Origin: Thermodesulfobacteriaceae bacterium UBA6232
GTDB lineage: Bacteria; Desulfobacterota; Thermodesulfobacteria; Thermodesulfobacteriales; Thermodesulfobacteriaceae
Length of the DNA stretch: 58,148 nt
Direction: 5' to 3'
Assembly: GCA_002441555.1 (NCBI GenBank)
Contig: DJWK01000038.1
Span: forward strand, 1 to 58,148
This document shows positions 1 through 7,479 of this stretch, piece by piece. The notes beneath the pieces are model-generated. The model did no database searches. It was not told the origin of the DNA and worked only from the letters and a program-made list of their open reading frames with translations. Each line of letters begins with the position of its first letter. Position 1 is the first letter of the stretch. Position numbers and translations under genes: made by a program.

Positions 1-2
1 CC

Positions 3-131
3 GCAACCTATCCCCTTGTGGCTACCCTTTTTGGGATCATTATTCTCAAAGAACCCTTAAATTTAAATAAAATTTTGGGTACCCTTTTAATTGTGATAGG
101 AATCTATCTTCTCTTTAAAAATTCTTCCTAA
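3..131 (+). CDS. EamA/DMT-family transporter, C-terminal fragment
   Basis: The reading frame is open from the left edge and ends at TAA 129-131, giving 42 residues. They hold one hydrophobic helix, a short polar turn with the sequence KEPLN, and a second hydrophobic helix ending LLFKNSS. The pattern of a helix, E-P/L and a final helix of the type GxxLIxxGxxL is typical of the last two membrane segments of EamA (drug/metabolite) exporters. The substrate cannot be told from this piece. It converges on the HPP gene with only 3 bases between the stop codons. Alternative: another small multi-helix transporter. Confidence 0.6.
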   Translation, partial: ATYPLVATLFGIIILKEPLNLNKILGTLLIVIGIYLLFKNSS

Positions 132-134
132 AAT

Positions 135-677
135 TTACCACCAGTATTCAGGATATTTTCTCTTTTGGGCAAGGTTATTTACAAAAAGGGCAACTATAAG
201 CATAAGGAAGGCCCCTGTAAGAACCGGGAAAAAAGCATATAGAAAGCCGAGCTTTACAATCTTTTCTCCTCCTAATACAGCAAATAAAGCTGTTGCTCCT
301 CCTGGAGGATGAAGGGTTTTAGTTAAATGCATAACTACAATAGCAAGGGATACACTCAAAGCACAGGCAAGAAAATAAATGGGGACTAATTTTATTACCA
401 AAACTCCTACCAGGGCCGAAAGAAAATGTCCACCAAGAAGATTCCTTGGTTGAGCAAGAGGGCTATGAGGTGCTCCATAAATTAATACTGCTGAAGCTCC
501 GTAAGAAGCTATTACCAGAAAAAGTCCTCGGGGCTCAACAAAAAAACTGTGTATAAAAGCCACAAGCCCAATCCCTAAAAAACTTCCCACAAAAGACCAG
601 AATACCTCAGAGAGACTAACTCTTGGAGGAGATTTGGCTCCCCCTTTCATTTTGGACAAATATTCTCTAAGTGTCAT
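135..677 (-). CDS. HPP family integral membrane protein
   Basis: This 180-residue protein has about four or five hydrophobic segments and the family signature HPPGGATAL near residue 123. HPP proteins are small inner-membrane proteins; plant and cyanobacterial members have been linked to nitrite transport, but the role of bacterial stand-alone members is not settled. Its ATG overlaps the stop of the CBS gene (ATGA), so the two are translationally coupled. It is the last gene of the molybdenum-reductase operon, which suggests movement of a small anion tied to that enzyme; this is inference. The length is normal for a single HPP domain; many homologues carry CBS domains in the same chain, here supplied by the next gene. 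Confidence 0.85.
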   Translation of the reverse strand: MTLREYLSKMKGGAKSPPRVSLSEVFWSFVGSFLGIGLVAFIHSFFVEPRGLFLVIASYGASAVLIYGAPHSPLAQPRNLLGGHFLSALVGVLVIKLVPIYFLACALSVSLAIVVMHLTKTLHPPGGATALFAVLGGEKIVKLGFLYAFFPVLTGAFLMLIVALFVNNLAQKRKYPEYWW

Positions 678-1264
678 AGAAGCTCCTCTGCAAAGAAGGG
701 GAGTGAAAGGAGATCCCCTCTGGCTATGATACCCTTAAGCCTCCCTTCATTATTAACCACAGGCACACGATTTATCCCTTTTTTCTTGAAAAGTTCAATA
801 ACCTTAGCCACAGGCTCATCAAGATTGACAGTTATGGCAGGGGCTGTCATTAAATCCTTTACTTCTTTGGTTAGCACCCCTTCTAACAAACATTCACTCC
901 TTTTTAGACATTCAGCAACCGCTGAAAGAAGTCCACTGGGGCTGCTAACTCCTATACCCTTCAAAATATCCTTTTCAGATAAAATCCCTACCACCCTCTC
1001 TCCTTCCACCACCGGAACCCCTGAAACCCCCTTTTCAGCCATCTGAATTATAACCTCAGCAAGCTTTTCTTGAGGAGACACCGAAAGAACCTTTGGATTC
1101 ATGATATCCTTGGCTTTTACCTCATATAAAAATTTTTCTTTTACTTTTTGTAAGACAATTTGGTATAATTTTTTAAAATCTTCAGGGGTAATATCTATAT
1201 AGGTTCCCAAGGCCTCCATAGCAGAAAGTATATCTTCTTCAGAAATAGCAATTTTTTTACTCAT
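674..1264 (-). CDS. CBS-domain-pair protein
   Basis: In this 196-residue protein an N-terminal helical region (1-50) precedes two CBS motifs. The first begins near AKDIMNPKVLSVSP (about residue 51) and contains GVPVVEGERVVGILSEKDIL. The second begins near VKDLMTAPAITVNLDEP and ends with GIIARGDLL. CBS pairs bind adenosine nucleotides and usually regulate a partner enzyme or channel. The gene overlaps both neighbours (4 bases with HPP, 8 with the chaperone). Because HPP and CBS domains are often fused, this is most likely the cytoplasmic regulatory partner of the HPP protein. There is no sign of an enzymatic domain. Confidence 0.85.
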   Translation of the reverse strand: MSKKIAISEEDILSAMEALGTYIDITPEDFKKLYQIVLQKVKEKFLYEVKAKDIMNPKVLSVSPQEKLAEVIIQMAEKGVSGVPVVEGERVVGILSEKDILKGIGVSSPSGLLSAVAECLKRSECLLEGVLTKEVKDLMTAPAITVNLDEPVAKVIELFKKKGINRVPVVNNEGRLKGIIARGDLLSLPFFAEELL

Positions 1265-1757
1265 CTTTTACCCTGCCTTTTAAATTTTCATCTATAAAAC
1301 TTACAATTTTTCCAAAAATTGGTGAGTGCTTTTCCACGCAATTTTTAAATTCCTTAAACCATTCCTTAAATCTTATTAAAAAATAAAAATCCTCTGTTAA
1401 GGCCAGAAATTCAAGCTCCACTGCTATATGATCTGGTGACTCACCCTCTCTTGTAAACTGATAACCAGCTCTCTGATAATATTCTAAAACCTCTTGAGAG
1501 GTTTCTCCAAGAAGAAGGCCCTCCCTATAATAAGATTCATAGGGAGGGCAAGGAAGAGTGGGGAATGAGGAAATAAAGAGCTTGGTATATTCCTCCTTTA
1601 ATTTCTCAAGGCCGAAATTTTTAAAATATTCACTGAATTTATAGAACCCCTTGTTTTTTCTCTCAAGAAGCTTTTCAATATTTTCAAGTTCGGAAAACCA
1701 CTCCTCTGATGGATAGGTAAGTAGCATTGAAAAATACTTAAACCACAAGTTTTTCAT
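1257..1757 (-). CDS. TorD/DmsD-family chaperone for the molybdoenzyme
   Basis: This is a 166-residue, mostly helical protein. The motif EGESPDHIAVELEFLAL near residue 106 matches the E-P-D-H plus ELEF signature of TorD/DmsD/NarJ-type redox enzyme maturation proteins. Such chaperones bind the Tat leader and apoprotein of a molybdopterin enzyme until cofactor is inserted. It lies in the same operon as a Tat-leader molybdoenzyme, which is its likely client. Its ATG overlaps the NrfD stop (ATGA). Cysteines are few (C69 and C138 or nearby) and form no metal motif. Confidence 0.85.
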   Translation of the reverse strand: MKNLWFKYFSMLLTYPSEEWFSELENIEKLLERKNKGFYKFSEYFKNFGLEKLKEEYTKLFISSFPTLPCPPYESYYREGLLLGETSQEVLEYYQRAGYQFTREGESPDHIAVELEFLALTEDFYFLIRFKEWFKEFKNCVEKHSPIFGKIVSFIDENLKGRVKDE

Positions 1758-3022
1758 GCCTTCTCTTCCACAGGTAAAATCTCAGAAAGCTTAAGAATTA
1801 CAAAAACTACTGCAGCCATAACCCCCGCGGTGATTAAGATCTCAATAATGGAGGGATAGTAATTCCAGTAATCTACAAAAACCTTTCCAGGTTTTAATAA
1901 ATCACCGATAACCTCTCCATGGGCAATAGGATAACTCCATTCTTCACTGCCATAGCGCTCTATTACAGGAACTCTAAAAGGAATTATGTTATACGCTGAA
2001 GGAAGAAGTAAAAATCTGTGTGCAAAAACTCCAATAATTAGAGCGATCCCCCCTTGAACGAGTTTTTTCGGCACATCAGAATATCTGAAGAAAAGATAAG
2101 CGGAAAGAAGAATAAAGAAAACCTCAATCACGTGGAGATGAAGATACTTAGTAAAGAGAAGTTTTAGAGCCTCATAATCCTCACCGTGATGCCACCAGAA
2201 ACGAACAAAAAATTCGTTGTAATACATAAAAAGGAGAATGATGCTTGATAAAGCTGAGATCTTGGCAAGAACCCTATAAGCAGGAAGAAGCCTTTCATTA
2301 ACCCCGAGAACCCAGAGAGAAAAGAGGATCACAATGGCAGGACCTGTAGAAATGGCTGTGGCAATAAAGGTTGGTGCAAGAAGACCACCATACCACCAGG
2401 GGCGAGCTGCTTGAGTTGCAAGAACCCAGGCAGTTACTGTATGAATCAATATAGCCAGGGGTAGGGCAAGGGGTGCAAGTTTTTTTGCTTTTCTAAAGGA
2501 TTCCTCCTTTAACTTTTTATACTCCTCGTCTGTGATATTCCTTTTCCCTTTCAAACCAAGTAAAGGAATACTTACTCCAAATTTATAAATCTCCGGCTTC
2601 ATAAGAATATAAGCATAAATTATAGAGACAAGGGAATAGGAGGAGAGAACGAGAAAATCCCAAGGGAGAAGGCTCTTAAAGTTAGGATGAATAAAAATAT
2701 TGTAAAGTCTATCTGGCCTTCCCACATCAGGCAAAAGAATGGTCATCGCAGCAATGGCAAAAACAAAGGCTGTAATGGTTGCAAGCCTTGCTACGGGTTT
2801 TAAGGCCTCAACTTTGAAAAGATAAATAGAAGAGGAGACCACAAGACCACCTGCAGCGGTTCCCACAAAAAAGGCCCAAGTAGCAATGTAAAGACCCCAA
2901 GAAAAGGAGTTTCTCATGTGGGTAACAATAAGGCCTTTGTAGAGCTGATATATAAAGGCAATAAGTCCTATAAGCATTATTAAACCTAAAATTTTATATA
3001 CCTTGGAGAATTTTCCTGGCAT
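1754..3022 (-). CDS. nrfD: NrfD/PsrC-type quinone-interacting membrane subunit
   Basis: Starting at the ATG at 3022, this is a 422-residue polytopic membrane protein with about ten hydrophobic segments. An upstream in-frame ATG at 3091 would overlap the Fe-S gene and has no ribosome binding site, whereas the ATG at 3022 sits behind AAAAGGAGGGATATT. NrfD/PsrC proteins carry no heme and exchange electrons between the quinone pool and a four-cluster Fe-S subunit. The gene follows that Fe-S subunit by 22 bases. A charged loop (ITDEEYKKLKEES and following residues) about 40% along makes it longer than the roughly 320-residue PsrC. It forms the membrane anchor of the exported reductase. Confidence 0.9.
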   Translation of the reverse strand: MPGKFSKVYKILGLIMLIGLIAFIYQLYKGLIVTHMRNSFSWGLYIATWAFFVGTAAGGLVVSSSIYLFKVEALKPVARLATITAFVFAIAAMTILLPDVGRPDRLYNIFIHPNFKSLLPWDFLVLSSYSLVSIIYAYILMKPEIYKFGVSIPLLGLKGKRNITDEEYKKLKEESFRKAKKLAPLALPLAILIHTVTAWVLATQAARPWWYGGLLAPTFIATAISTGPAIVILFSLWVLGVNERLLPAYRVLAKISALSSIILLFMYYNEFFVRFWWHHGEDYEALKLLFTKYLHLHVIEVFFILLSAYLFFRYSDVPKKLVQGGIALIIGVFAHRFLLLPSAYNIIPFRVPVIERYGSEEWSYPIAHGEVIGDLLKPGKVFVDYWNYYPSIIEILITAGVMAAVVFVILKLSEILPVEEKA

Positions 3023-3044
3023 AATATCCCTCCTTTTAAAAATT

Positions 3045-3824
3045 TTATAAGTTAACCGCCATGCGTTCAAAGGCTTTAAGAATCTTTTCATATATAATTT
3101 TTCCTCTATAACTTTTATATTCCGGAAGCAAATAATAAACTTTGGGAGAGGTATTCAGATCCTCCCTCATACGAATAACATCCCGTCTCTTAATTACTTG
3201 GGAGATTAAACTATTGGGATCATTTAAATCGCCAAAGATTCTTGCATTCCCCGGGCATCCTCTTACACAGGCAGGAGGTAATCCCTGATCCACATACTGA
3301 ACGCAAAAAGTACATTTTTCAACTACACCCCTTGGTCTCTTAGGGGTAAAAACTAACCTCCCATCTTTAGTTCTATGCTCATAGGGATACCCAGGTCTAT
3401 AGGAAGAATCAGCAAACCAATTTTGAGAAAATCCTAGCTTTTTAAAGGCCTCTTTGAAGTTTTTGTCAGAGTTTTGCCAATTAAACTGTCTAACTCCATA
3501 GGGACAGGCAGTCATACAATATCTGCATCCGATACATCTTTCAAAATCAATTAAAACAAGCCCATCTTCTCTCTGCCAAGTGGCCCCTACTGGACAAACC
3601 TTGACACAGGGGGCATTATCACAATGCTGACATGGGACAGGAAGATATACCTCAGAAAAATCAGGATATCTTCCTACCGGAGTATGATGAACTTTGGCAC
3701 CGATGGTTTCCACCCTTTGCCACCAGGTTCCTGGTGGAAGTGAATTATGAATCTTGCAAACTACAGCACAACTTCTGCAACCTATACATCTTCCAAGGTC
3801 TATAGCCATTCCCCATCTTGGCAT
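3045..3824 (-). CDS. Four-cluster [4Fe-4S] electron-transfer subunit (PsrB/DmsB type)
   Basis: This 259-residue protein has sixteen cysteines in four clusters: C13/16/19/23, C65/68/73/77, C97/100/103/107 and C171/174/186/190. This is the DmsB/PsrB/NrfC layout that carries electrons between an NrfD-type membrane subunit and a molybdopterin catalytic subunit. It has no signal peptide; such subunits normally cross the membrane piggyback on the Tat leader of the catalytic partner. The ATG at 3824 follows a strong ribosome binding site (TTAAGGAGG). It is shorter than the 320-350 residue beta subunits of selenate, chlorate or ethylbenzene enzymes and keeps all four Cys ligands at the third cluster. 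Confidence 0.92.
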   Translation of the reverse strand: MPRWGMAIDLGRCIGCRSCAVVCKIHNSLPPGTWWQRVETIGAKVHHTPVGRYPDFSEVYLPVPCQHCDNAPCVKVCPVGATWQREDGLVLIDFERCIGCRYCMTACPYGVRQFNWQNSDKNFKEAFKKLGFSQNWFADSSYRPGYPYEHRTKDGRLVFTPKRPRGVVEKCTFCVQYVDQGLPPACVRGCPGNARIFGDLNDPNSLISQVIKRRDVIRMREDLNTSPKVYYLLPEYKSYRGKIIYEKILKAFERMAVNL

Positions 3825-3836
3825 CTTTTAACCTCC

Positions 3837-6521
3837 TTAAGCCTTTTTAATTTCACAAGCTGCTTCATTCCAGCAAGTGCTTGCTTCCCAGATTCCTGGG
3901 ACAAAATAAATAATATGAGTAGGCTTAATCCAAGGGTAAATCAAGGTATTATAAGAAGTCCCTCTCAAATATCTGCTCCACCAACCCTCTTCAAAAGTAA
4001 CAACTTGAGGATGAATACCTGGATCAAGTACGGCATAGGCATAAACTTTTCCTCTTTCATTATAGATCTCAACGAGATCGCCCTCTTTTATTCCCCTCTT
4101 TCTTGCTGTATCAGGATGTATCCAGACCCTCGGCCTGAAATCTTGAAGTTCAAGCATAGTAATGTTATTACTGTGTGTGGAATGAACCGAATAAAGTCTG
4201 TTTCTTGTAATATAAATTAAAGGATACTTCTCCTTCATAATTTTATGTTCTGTTTCTTTTATAGGATCTTTGTGGACTGGAAGGGTTTCTTTTAGGTCAA
4301 TAAATACATCCTCATCTTTGTAAAATTCTATTCTTCCACTCTTTACAAATCTTGCCGTCTTGGGAAGAGGGGCTGGATAAGAAACTGGTGGGAAGGGTTT
4401 ATATTCCTGGATCTGTTCATAAAAGACAAGTTGTCTCTTATTAGGAGTGGGCAAATTAAGGCGAACTGGGCCTTTTTTAAGGGCCTCAAGGGTAATTCCC
4501 TCAACCAAAGGCCCCCCTGTTTTTAACATTATATCTGCGGCATCAAGGCTTGCCTGATGAGCAAGTTCTCTTGCAAGCTTAAGATTCCATTCTCCCTTTC
4601 TTCTTGCCTCCTCTTCTTTGTCAAATAATTCGGGATTTACATAAAACTCTCTGATTTGCTTTTTAAGCTCTTCATCACCCAGCTTTTCAACCACTCTTTT
4701 AGCAAGCTCTTTGCAAATCCAAATCTCAGGCATACATTGAAAGAGCGGTTCTATAGCTGGTTGCTGAAGCTGAACATAGGGATGAAGTATAGTTGCGGTA
4801 AGATCATATTTTTCATACCAAGCAACCCCTGGTAAAATTACATCAGACCAAGCTACAGAGGTTGCCATTTGGAAATCAAAATTGATAATCAATTCAAGCT
4901 CCCCATTCAAAGCCTTTTCCCTTAAACGATTGGCAAGATTGTGCTGATCAAAGGGATTTCCCCAGCCAAAGACAAGAGCTTTAACATCGTTTGGAGGATA
5001 AGGAGTTTCTGTATTATACTTCTTAAATACCTCGCTCTCCCTGAATTCCTTATTTAGCCATAGTAAAAAGCTTACCCACTTAAGAGGTTTTCCTTTAAAT
5101 TGCCACCAGGCCCCAAGGGGCCAACGAATTCTATATTGACCTGCATAGGTTGAAATACCTGCTCCGGATTTTCCGAGATTTCCTGTGAGAGCTACCAAAA
5201 GGGAATAGGCTCTACCTTTAAGATCTCCGTGATACCACTGATAATTGCTTGCTCCATAAACAATGTGAAGGGGTTTTATGGTGGCTATTTCTCTTCCAAT
5301 TCTTTTGATTAACTCTTCATACTCTTTAACTCTATCAGAGGAGGGAGCAATAATCTGAGCAACTTTTTCAGGTGAATAATTTGCAAGGACTTCCTCTTTT
5401 AAAAGTTGAAAAGCAGGTTTAACCTTAACCTTCTTTCCGTCAACAAGGGTAACCTCAAGCTCTCCCTCAAGAAGGGGATCAAAATTTCTTTTTAGATTTT
5501 CTGGATCAGGAATAACAAGTCTCTTTGAATTTACATCGTAAACCACATAGCATTCTCTGTATTCAGGAAGACGGGCTTTCATGGCTCTTGCTTGAGCTGA
5601 AAGTCCTGCAACCTCTTCTGCTCTGAGTTTTTTCTGATTGTCAAGCCTTACAAGAAGCGGTAAATCCGTATAGGTTTTTACAAAATCTGCATCATAAAGC
5701 CCTTCAGTGAGAATTACATAAGCCAAACCCAAAGCAAAGGCAGAATCCGTTGAGGGATTTATTTGTATCCATTCATCAGCCGCAGCTGCTGTAGGAGAAT
5801 AATTTGGGTCAACGACAACCACCTTTCCACCCCTTTCCCTGCTTAAATGCAAAAACTTGGCATCAGGAACCCGTGTCCAAAGGATATTTGAACCGCAAAT
5901 AAGGGTATATTTAGAATTTGCCCATTCAAGACTTTCAAGCTCTTCTGTCTGAACTCCAAAGGTTATAGGCCAAAACATAGGGAGGTCACCATTCATGGTG
6001 TAGGCATGGATCACACTCCAGCCTAAAGCAGAAGAAAGCCTAACAAGAGCTCCCTTCTGAACATATCCTGTCCCCGGAACTTGGATAAAGGAAGCCACAG
6101 ATTCAGGTCCGTATTTTTTCATAATTTCTGCAAGCTTTGTGGCAGCATAATCTAAGGCTTCATCCCAGCTCACAGCTTTAAATTTTCCCTCCCCTCTTTT
6201 TCCTACCCGAATGAGAGGTTGCTTCAAACGATCGGGTCCATAAATGAGATTAACCATGGATTGTCCCCTAAGACAGCCTCTGGGATTGTATTCCTCCTCA
6301 GGATAATCAGCTGCCTGAATAAGGGCAACAATTCTTCCCTTATGAACCATGGCATTAAAACCGCAAGCACCAGTGCAATTAGGTGAACAGGTAGATCTTA
6401 CATATTTAATTCCTTCATCCTTTGAAACCTCTGTAAAGCCTTTCTTGAAATATTTGGATCCCACCAAAAAGGTGGTTCCTACAAGGGCTGTTTTTAAAAA
6501 GGTTCTCCTGCTAACTCGCAT
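3837..6521 (-). CDS. Tat-exported molybdopterin oxidoreductase, catalytic subunit
   Basis: This is an 894-residue protein of the DMSO reductase superfamily. The leader MRVSRRTFLKTALVG is a twin-arginine signal (SRRTFLK), so the enzyme faces the periplasm. A [4Fe-4S] site is formed by C45, C49, C53 (CSPNCTGAC) and C83. The stretch around residues 174-222 (NGDLPMFWPITFG, then WANSKYTLICGSN and TRVPDAKFL) parallels NarG, where the Asp of ADLPP is a molybdenum ligand; D179 is the counterpart. This places it near the Asp-ligated 'type II' group (nitrate, selenate, chlorate, ethylbenzene enzymes), and the length agrees with those of about 900 residues. The C-terminus has the usual molybdopterin-binding beta-barrel. 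The substrate is unknown: nitrate, selenate, (per)chlorate or a sulfur compound are all possible. The ribosome binding site is GGAGGGGGG. Confidence 0.9.
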   Translation of the reverse strand: MRVSRRTFLKTALVGTTFLVGSKYFKKGFTEVSKDEGIKYVRSTCSPNCTGACGFNAMVHKGRIVALIQAADYPEEEYNPRGCLRGQSMVNLIYGPDRLKQPLIRVGKRGEGKFKAVSWDEALDYAATKLAEIMKKYGPESVASFIQVPGTGYVQKGALVRLSSALGWSVIHAYTMNGDLPMFWPITFGVQTEELESLEWANSKYTLICGSNILWTRVPDAKFLHLSRERGGKVVVVDPNYSPTAAAADEWIQINPSTDSAFALGLAYVILTEGLYDADFVKTYTDLPLLVRLDNQKKLRAEEVAGLSAQARAMKARLPEYRECYVVYDVNSKRLVIPDPENLKRNFDPLLEGELEVTLVDGKKVKVKPAFQLLKEEVLANYSPEKVAQIIAPSSDRVKEYEELIKRIGREIATIKPLHIVYGASNYQWYHGDLKGRAYSLLVALTGNLGKSGAGISTYAGQYRIRWPLGAWWQFKGKPLKWVSFLLWLNKEFRESEVFKKYNTETPYPPNDVKALVFGWGNPFDQHNLANRLREKALNGELELIINFDFQMATSVAWSDVILPGVAWYEKYDLTATILHPYVQLQQPAIEPLFQCMPEIWICKELAKRVVEKLGDEELKKQIREFYVNPELFDKEEEARRKGEWNLKLARELAHQASLDAADIMLKTGGPLVEGITLEALKKGPVRLNLPTPNKRQLVFYEQIQEYKPFPPVSYPAPLPKTARFVKSGRIEFYKDEDVFIDLKETLPVHKDPIKETEHKIMKEKYPLIYITRNRLYSVHSTHSNNITMLELQDFRPRVWIHPDTARKRGIKEGDLVEIYNERGKVYAYAVLDPGIHPQVVTFEEGWWSRYLRGTSYNTLIYPWIKPTHIIYFVPGIWEASTCWNEAACEIKKA

Positions 6522-6633
6522 TTCCCCCCTCCTTGTTTTACATGATCATAGTAAGGTAACATAAAAAATAAATTTTTCTGTTAAGAACTTGTTTATTTCC
6601 TCTTAATTTCCTGTTAATTTTAAAACGGTGGCT

Positions 6634-6649
6634 TTTGATATAAATCAAA
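6634..6649. promoter_or_regulatory. FNR/CRP-family palindrome between reductase operon and ferredoxin
   Basis: The site reads TTTGAT-ATAA-ATCAAA, a perfect 6-bp inverted repeat with a 4-bp spacer that contains the FNR/ANR/DNR consensus TTGAT-N4-ATCAA. It lies in the 189-bp divergent gap, with its centre 120 bp from the reductase start and 70 bp from the ferredoxin start. A TATAAT at 6676-6681 puts the site near -42 to -47 of a ferredoxin transcript, the usual activator position. Which regulator binds it is inference. Confidence 0.65.
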
Positions 6650-6675
6650 CTTTTTTTAAGTTTTGAACTTATTTT

Positions 6676-6681
6676 TATAAT
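6676..6681 (+). promoter_or_regulatory. -10 element (TATAAT) for the ferredoxin gene
   Basis: A perfect TATAAT lies 29 bases before the ferredoxin ATG. No good -35 is seen at the right distance (the stretch is a T run), which fits an activator-dependent promoter using the FNR-type site upstream. Confidence 0.5.
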
Positions 6682-6710
6682 TTGAGAAAACCTTAAAAGG
6701 AGGTGCTGAG

Positions 6711-6899
6711 ATGGCAACACTTGTTATTGATGATGAACTTTGTATTGGTTGTGGCACCTGCGTTGAAATCTGTCCTAATGTCTTTGAGCTTGGCCCTGAT
6801 GAAAAGGCCTATGTGAAAAATCAGGAGGGCTGTAAGGAGTGCAATTGCGAAGAGGCCATTAATTCCTGTCCAGTATCTGCTATTTCCTGGAAAGATTAA
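6711..6899 (+). CDS. Small [4Fe-4S] ferredoxin
   Basis: This is a 62-residue acidic ferredoxin. C11, C14 and C17 (CIGCGTC) plus C53 (CPVS) are the ligands of one [4Fe-4S] cluster, as in Desulfovibrio and Thermotoga monocluster ferredoxins, with C21 and C41 placed as in the disulfide of that family. Two further cysteines, C44 and C46, in CKECNC are not part of the usual pattern. A strong ribosome binding site (AAAGGAGGTG) precedes the ATG. It is divergent from the reductase operon and shares its regulatory gap, so it may supply electrons in the same growth mode. Confidence 0.93.
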   Translation: MATLVIDDELCIGCGTCVEICPNVFELGPDEKAYVKNQEGCKECNCEEAINSCPVSAISWKD

Positions 6900-6907
6900 C
6901 TCATTCA

Positions 6908-6936
6908 TTGACGAAGACCTCCCTTTGAATTATATT
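6908..6936 (+). promoter_or_regulatory. Possible internal promoter for the BCAM0308-like gene
   Basis: TTGACG (6908-6913), a 17-base spacer and TATATT (6931-6936) form a credible sigma-70 promoter just after the ferredoxin stop. A transcript from it would start near 6943, inside the loop of the hairpin at 6914-6964, and so would lack the hairpin's left arm. Confidence 0.45.
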
Positions 6937-6964
6937 ATAATTAAAGGTTTCAAAGGGAGGTCTT
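6914..6964 (+). promoter_or_regulatory. 16-bp perfect hairpin sequestering a ribosome binding site
   Basis: The left arm 6914-6929 (AAGACCTCCCTTTGAA) and right arm 6949-6964 are perfectly complementary over 16 bases, with a 19-base AT-rich loop. The right arm contains the AAAGGGAGGT ribosome binding site for the ATG at 6967. There is no T run after either arm, so it is not a standard intrinsic terminator. On read-through RNA from the ferredoxin it should block translation of the next gene. Confidence 0.7.
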
Positions 6965-6966
6965 TA

Positions 6967-7476
6967 ATGGCTAAAAAGGGCGATAAGTGGATCAGGCACA
7001 CCTGGGAATTTGAAACAACTGAAGATCCCTATGCTATGCAGGCTGCTTCAGCAGGGGAAGCTGTTTGTCCCAGATGTAAGTCCGTTTTTAAAGATAAAAG
7101 ATGGTTTATAGACGAAGAACTGGCAGAGGAGCTTCTTGAAGCAGAAAATGTCCCCAAGATTCTCTGCCCAGGTTGCAGAAAGGTGCTTGAAAGTTATGCT
7201 ATGGGGTATCTCTATCTTTCAGGTGATTTCTTTAAAACCCATCAAGAAGAAATTATGCGTCTTATAAATAATGAACTTGAAAAGGCAAGAGGTTTAAATC
7301 CCCTTCATCAAATCATAAATATGTACGAAGAGGATAATCGTTTAGTAATTGAAACCACAACAGACCATCTCGCCCAACGCCTCGGAAGAGCCATATATAG
7401 GGCCTTTAAAGGAGATCTTGAATTCAAATGGTCAAAGGGTGATAAATTAGTCAGAGTATATTGGCGTAGGGATTAA
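6967..7476 (+). CDS. BCAM0308-like protein with two CxxC motifs
   Basis: This is a 169-residue protein read from the ATG at 6967, which follows GGGAGG by 6 bases. An earlier ATG at 6925 lies inside the hairpin and has no ribosome binding site. CPRCKSVFKDKRWF (about residue 34) and CPGCRKVLESYAMGYLYLSG (about residue 66) give two CxxC pairs that could hold zinc. The following residues (TTDHLAQRLGRAI and LEFKWSKGDKLVRVYW) match what I know of the BCAM0308 family, found mostly in Proteobacteria, with no proven function. The arrangement recalls zinc-ribbon proteins that bind RNA. It forms a short operon with the USP, exchanger, folC and helicase genes. Confidence 0.7.
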   Translation: MAKKGDKWIRHTWEFETTEDPYAMQAASAGEAVCPRCKSVFKDKRWFIDEELAEELLEAENVPKILCPGCRKVLESYAMGYLYLSGDFFKTHQEEIMRLINNELEKARGLNPLHQIINMYEEDNRLVIETTTDHLAQRLGRAIYRAFKGDLEFKWSKGDKLVRVYWRRD

Positions 7477-7479
7477 GCC

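Noticed and set aside
3747..4220. 157-codon open frame antisense to the reductase genes
   Set aside because: It crosses two well-supported minus-strand genes and its product has no recognisable feature.
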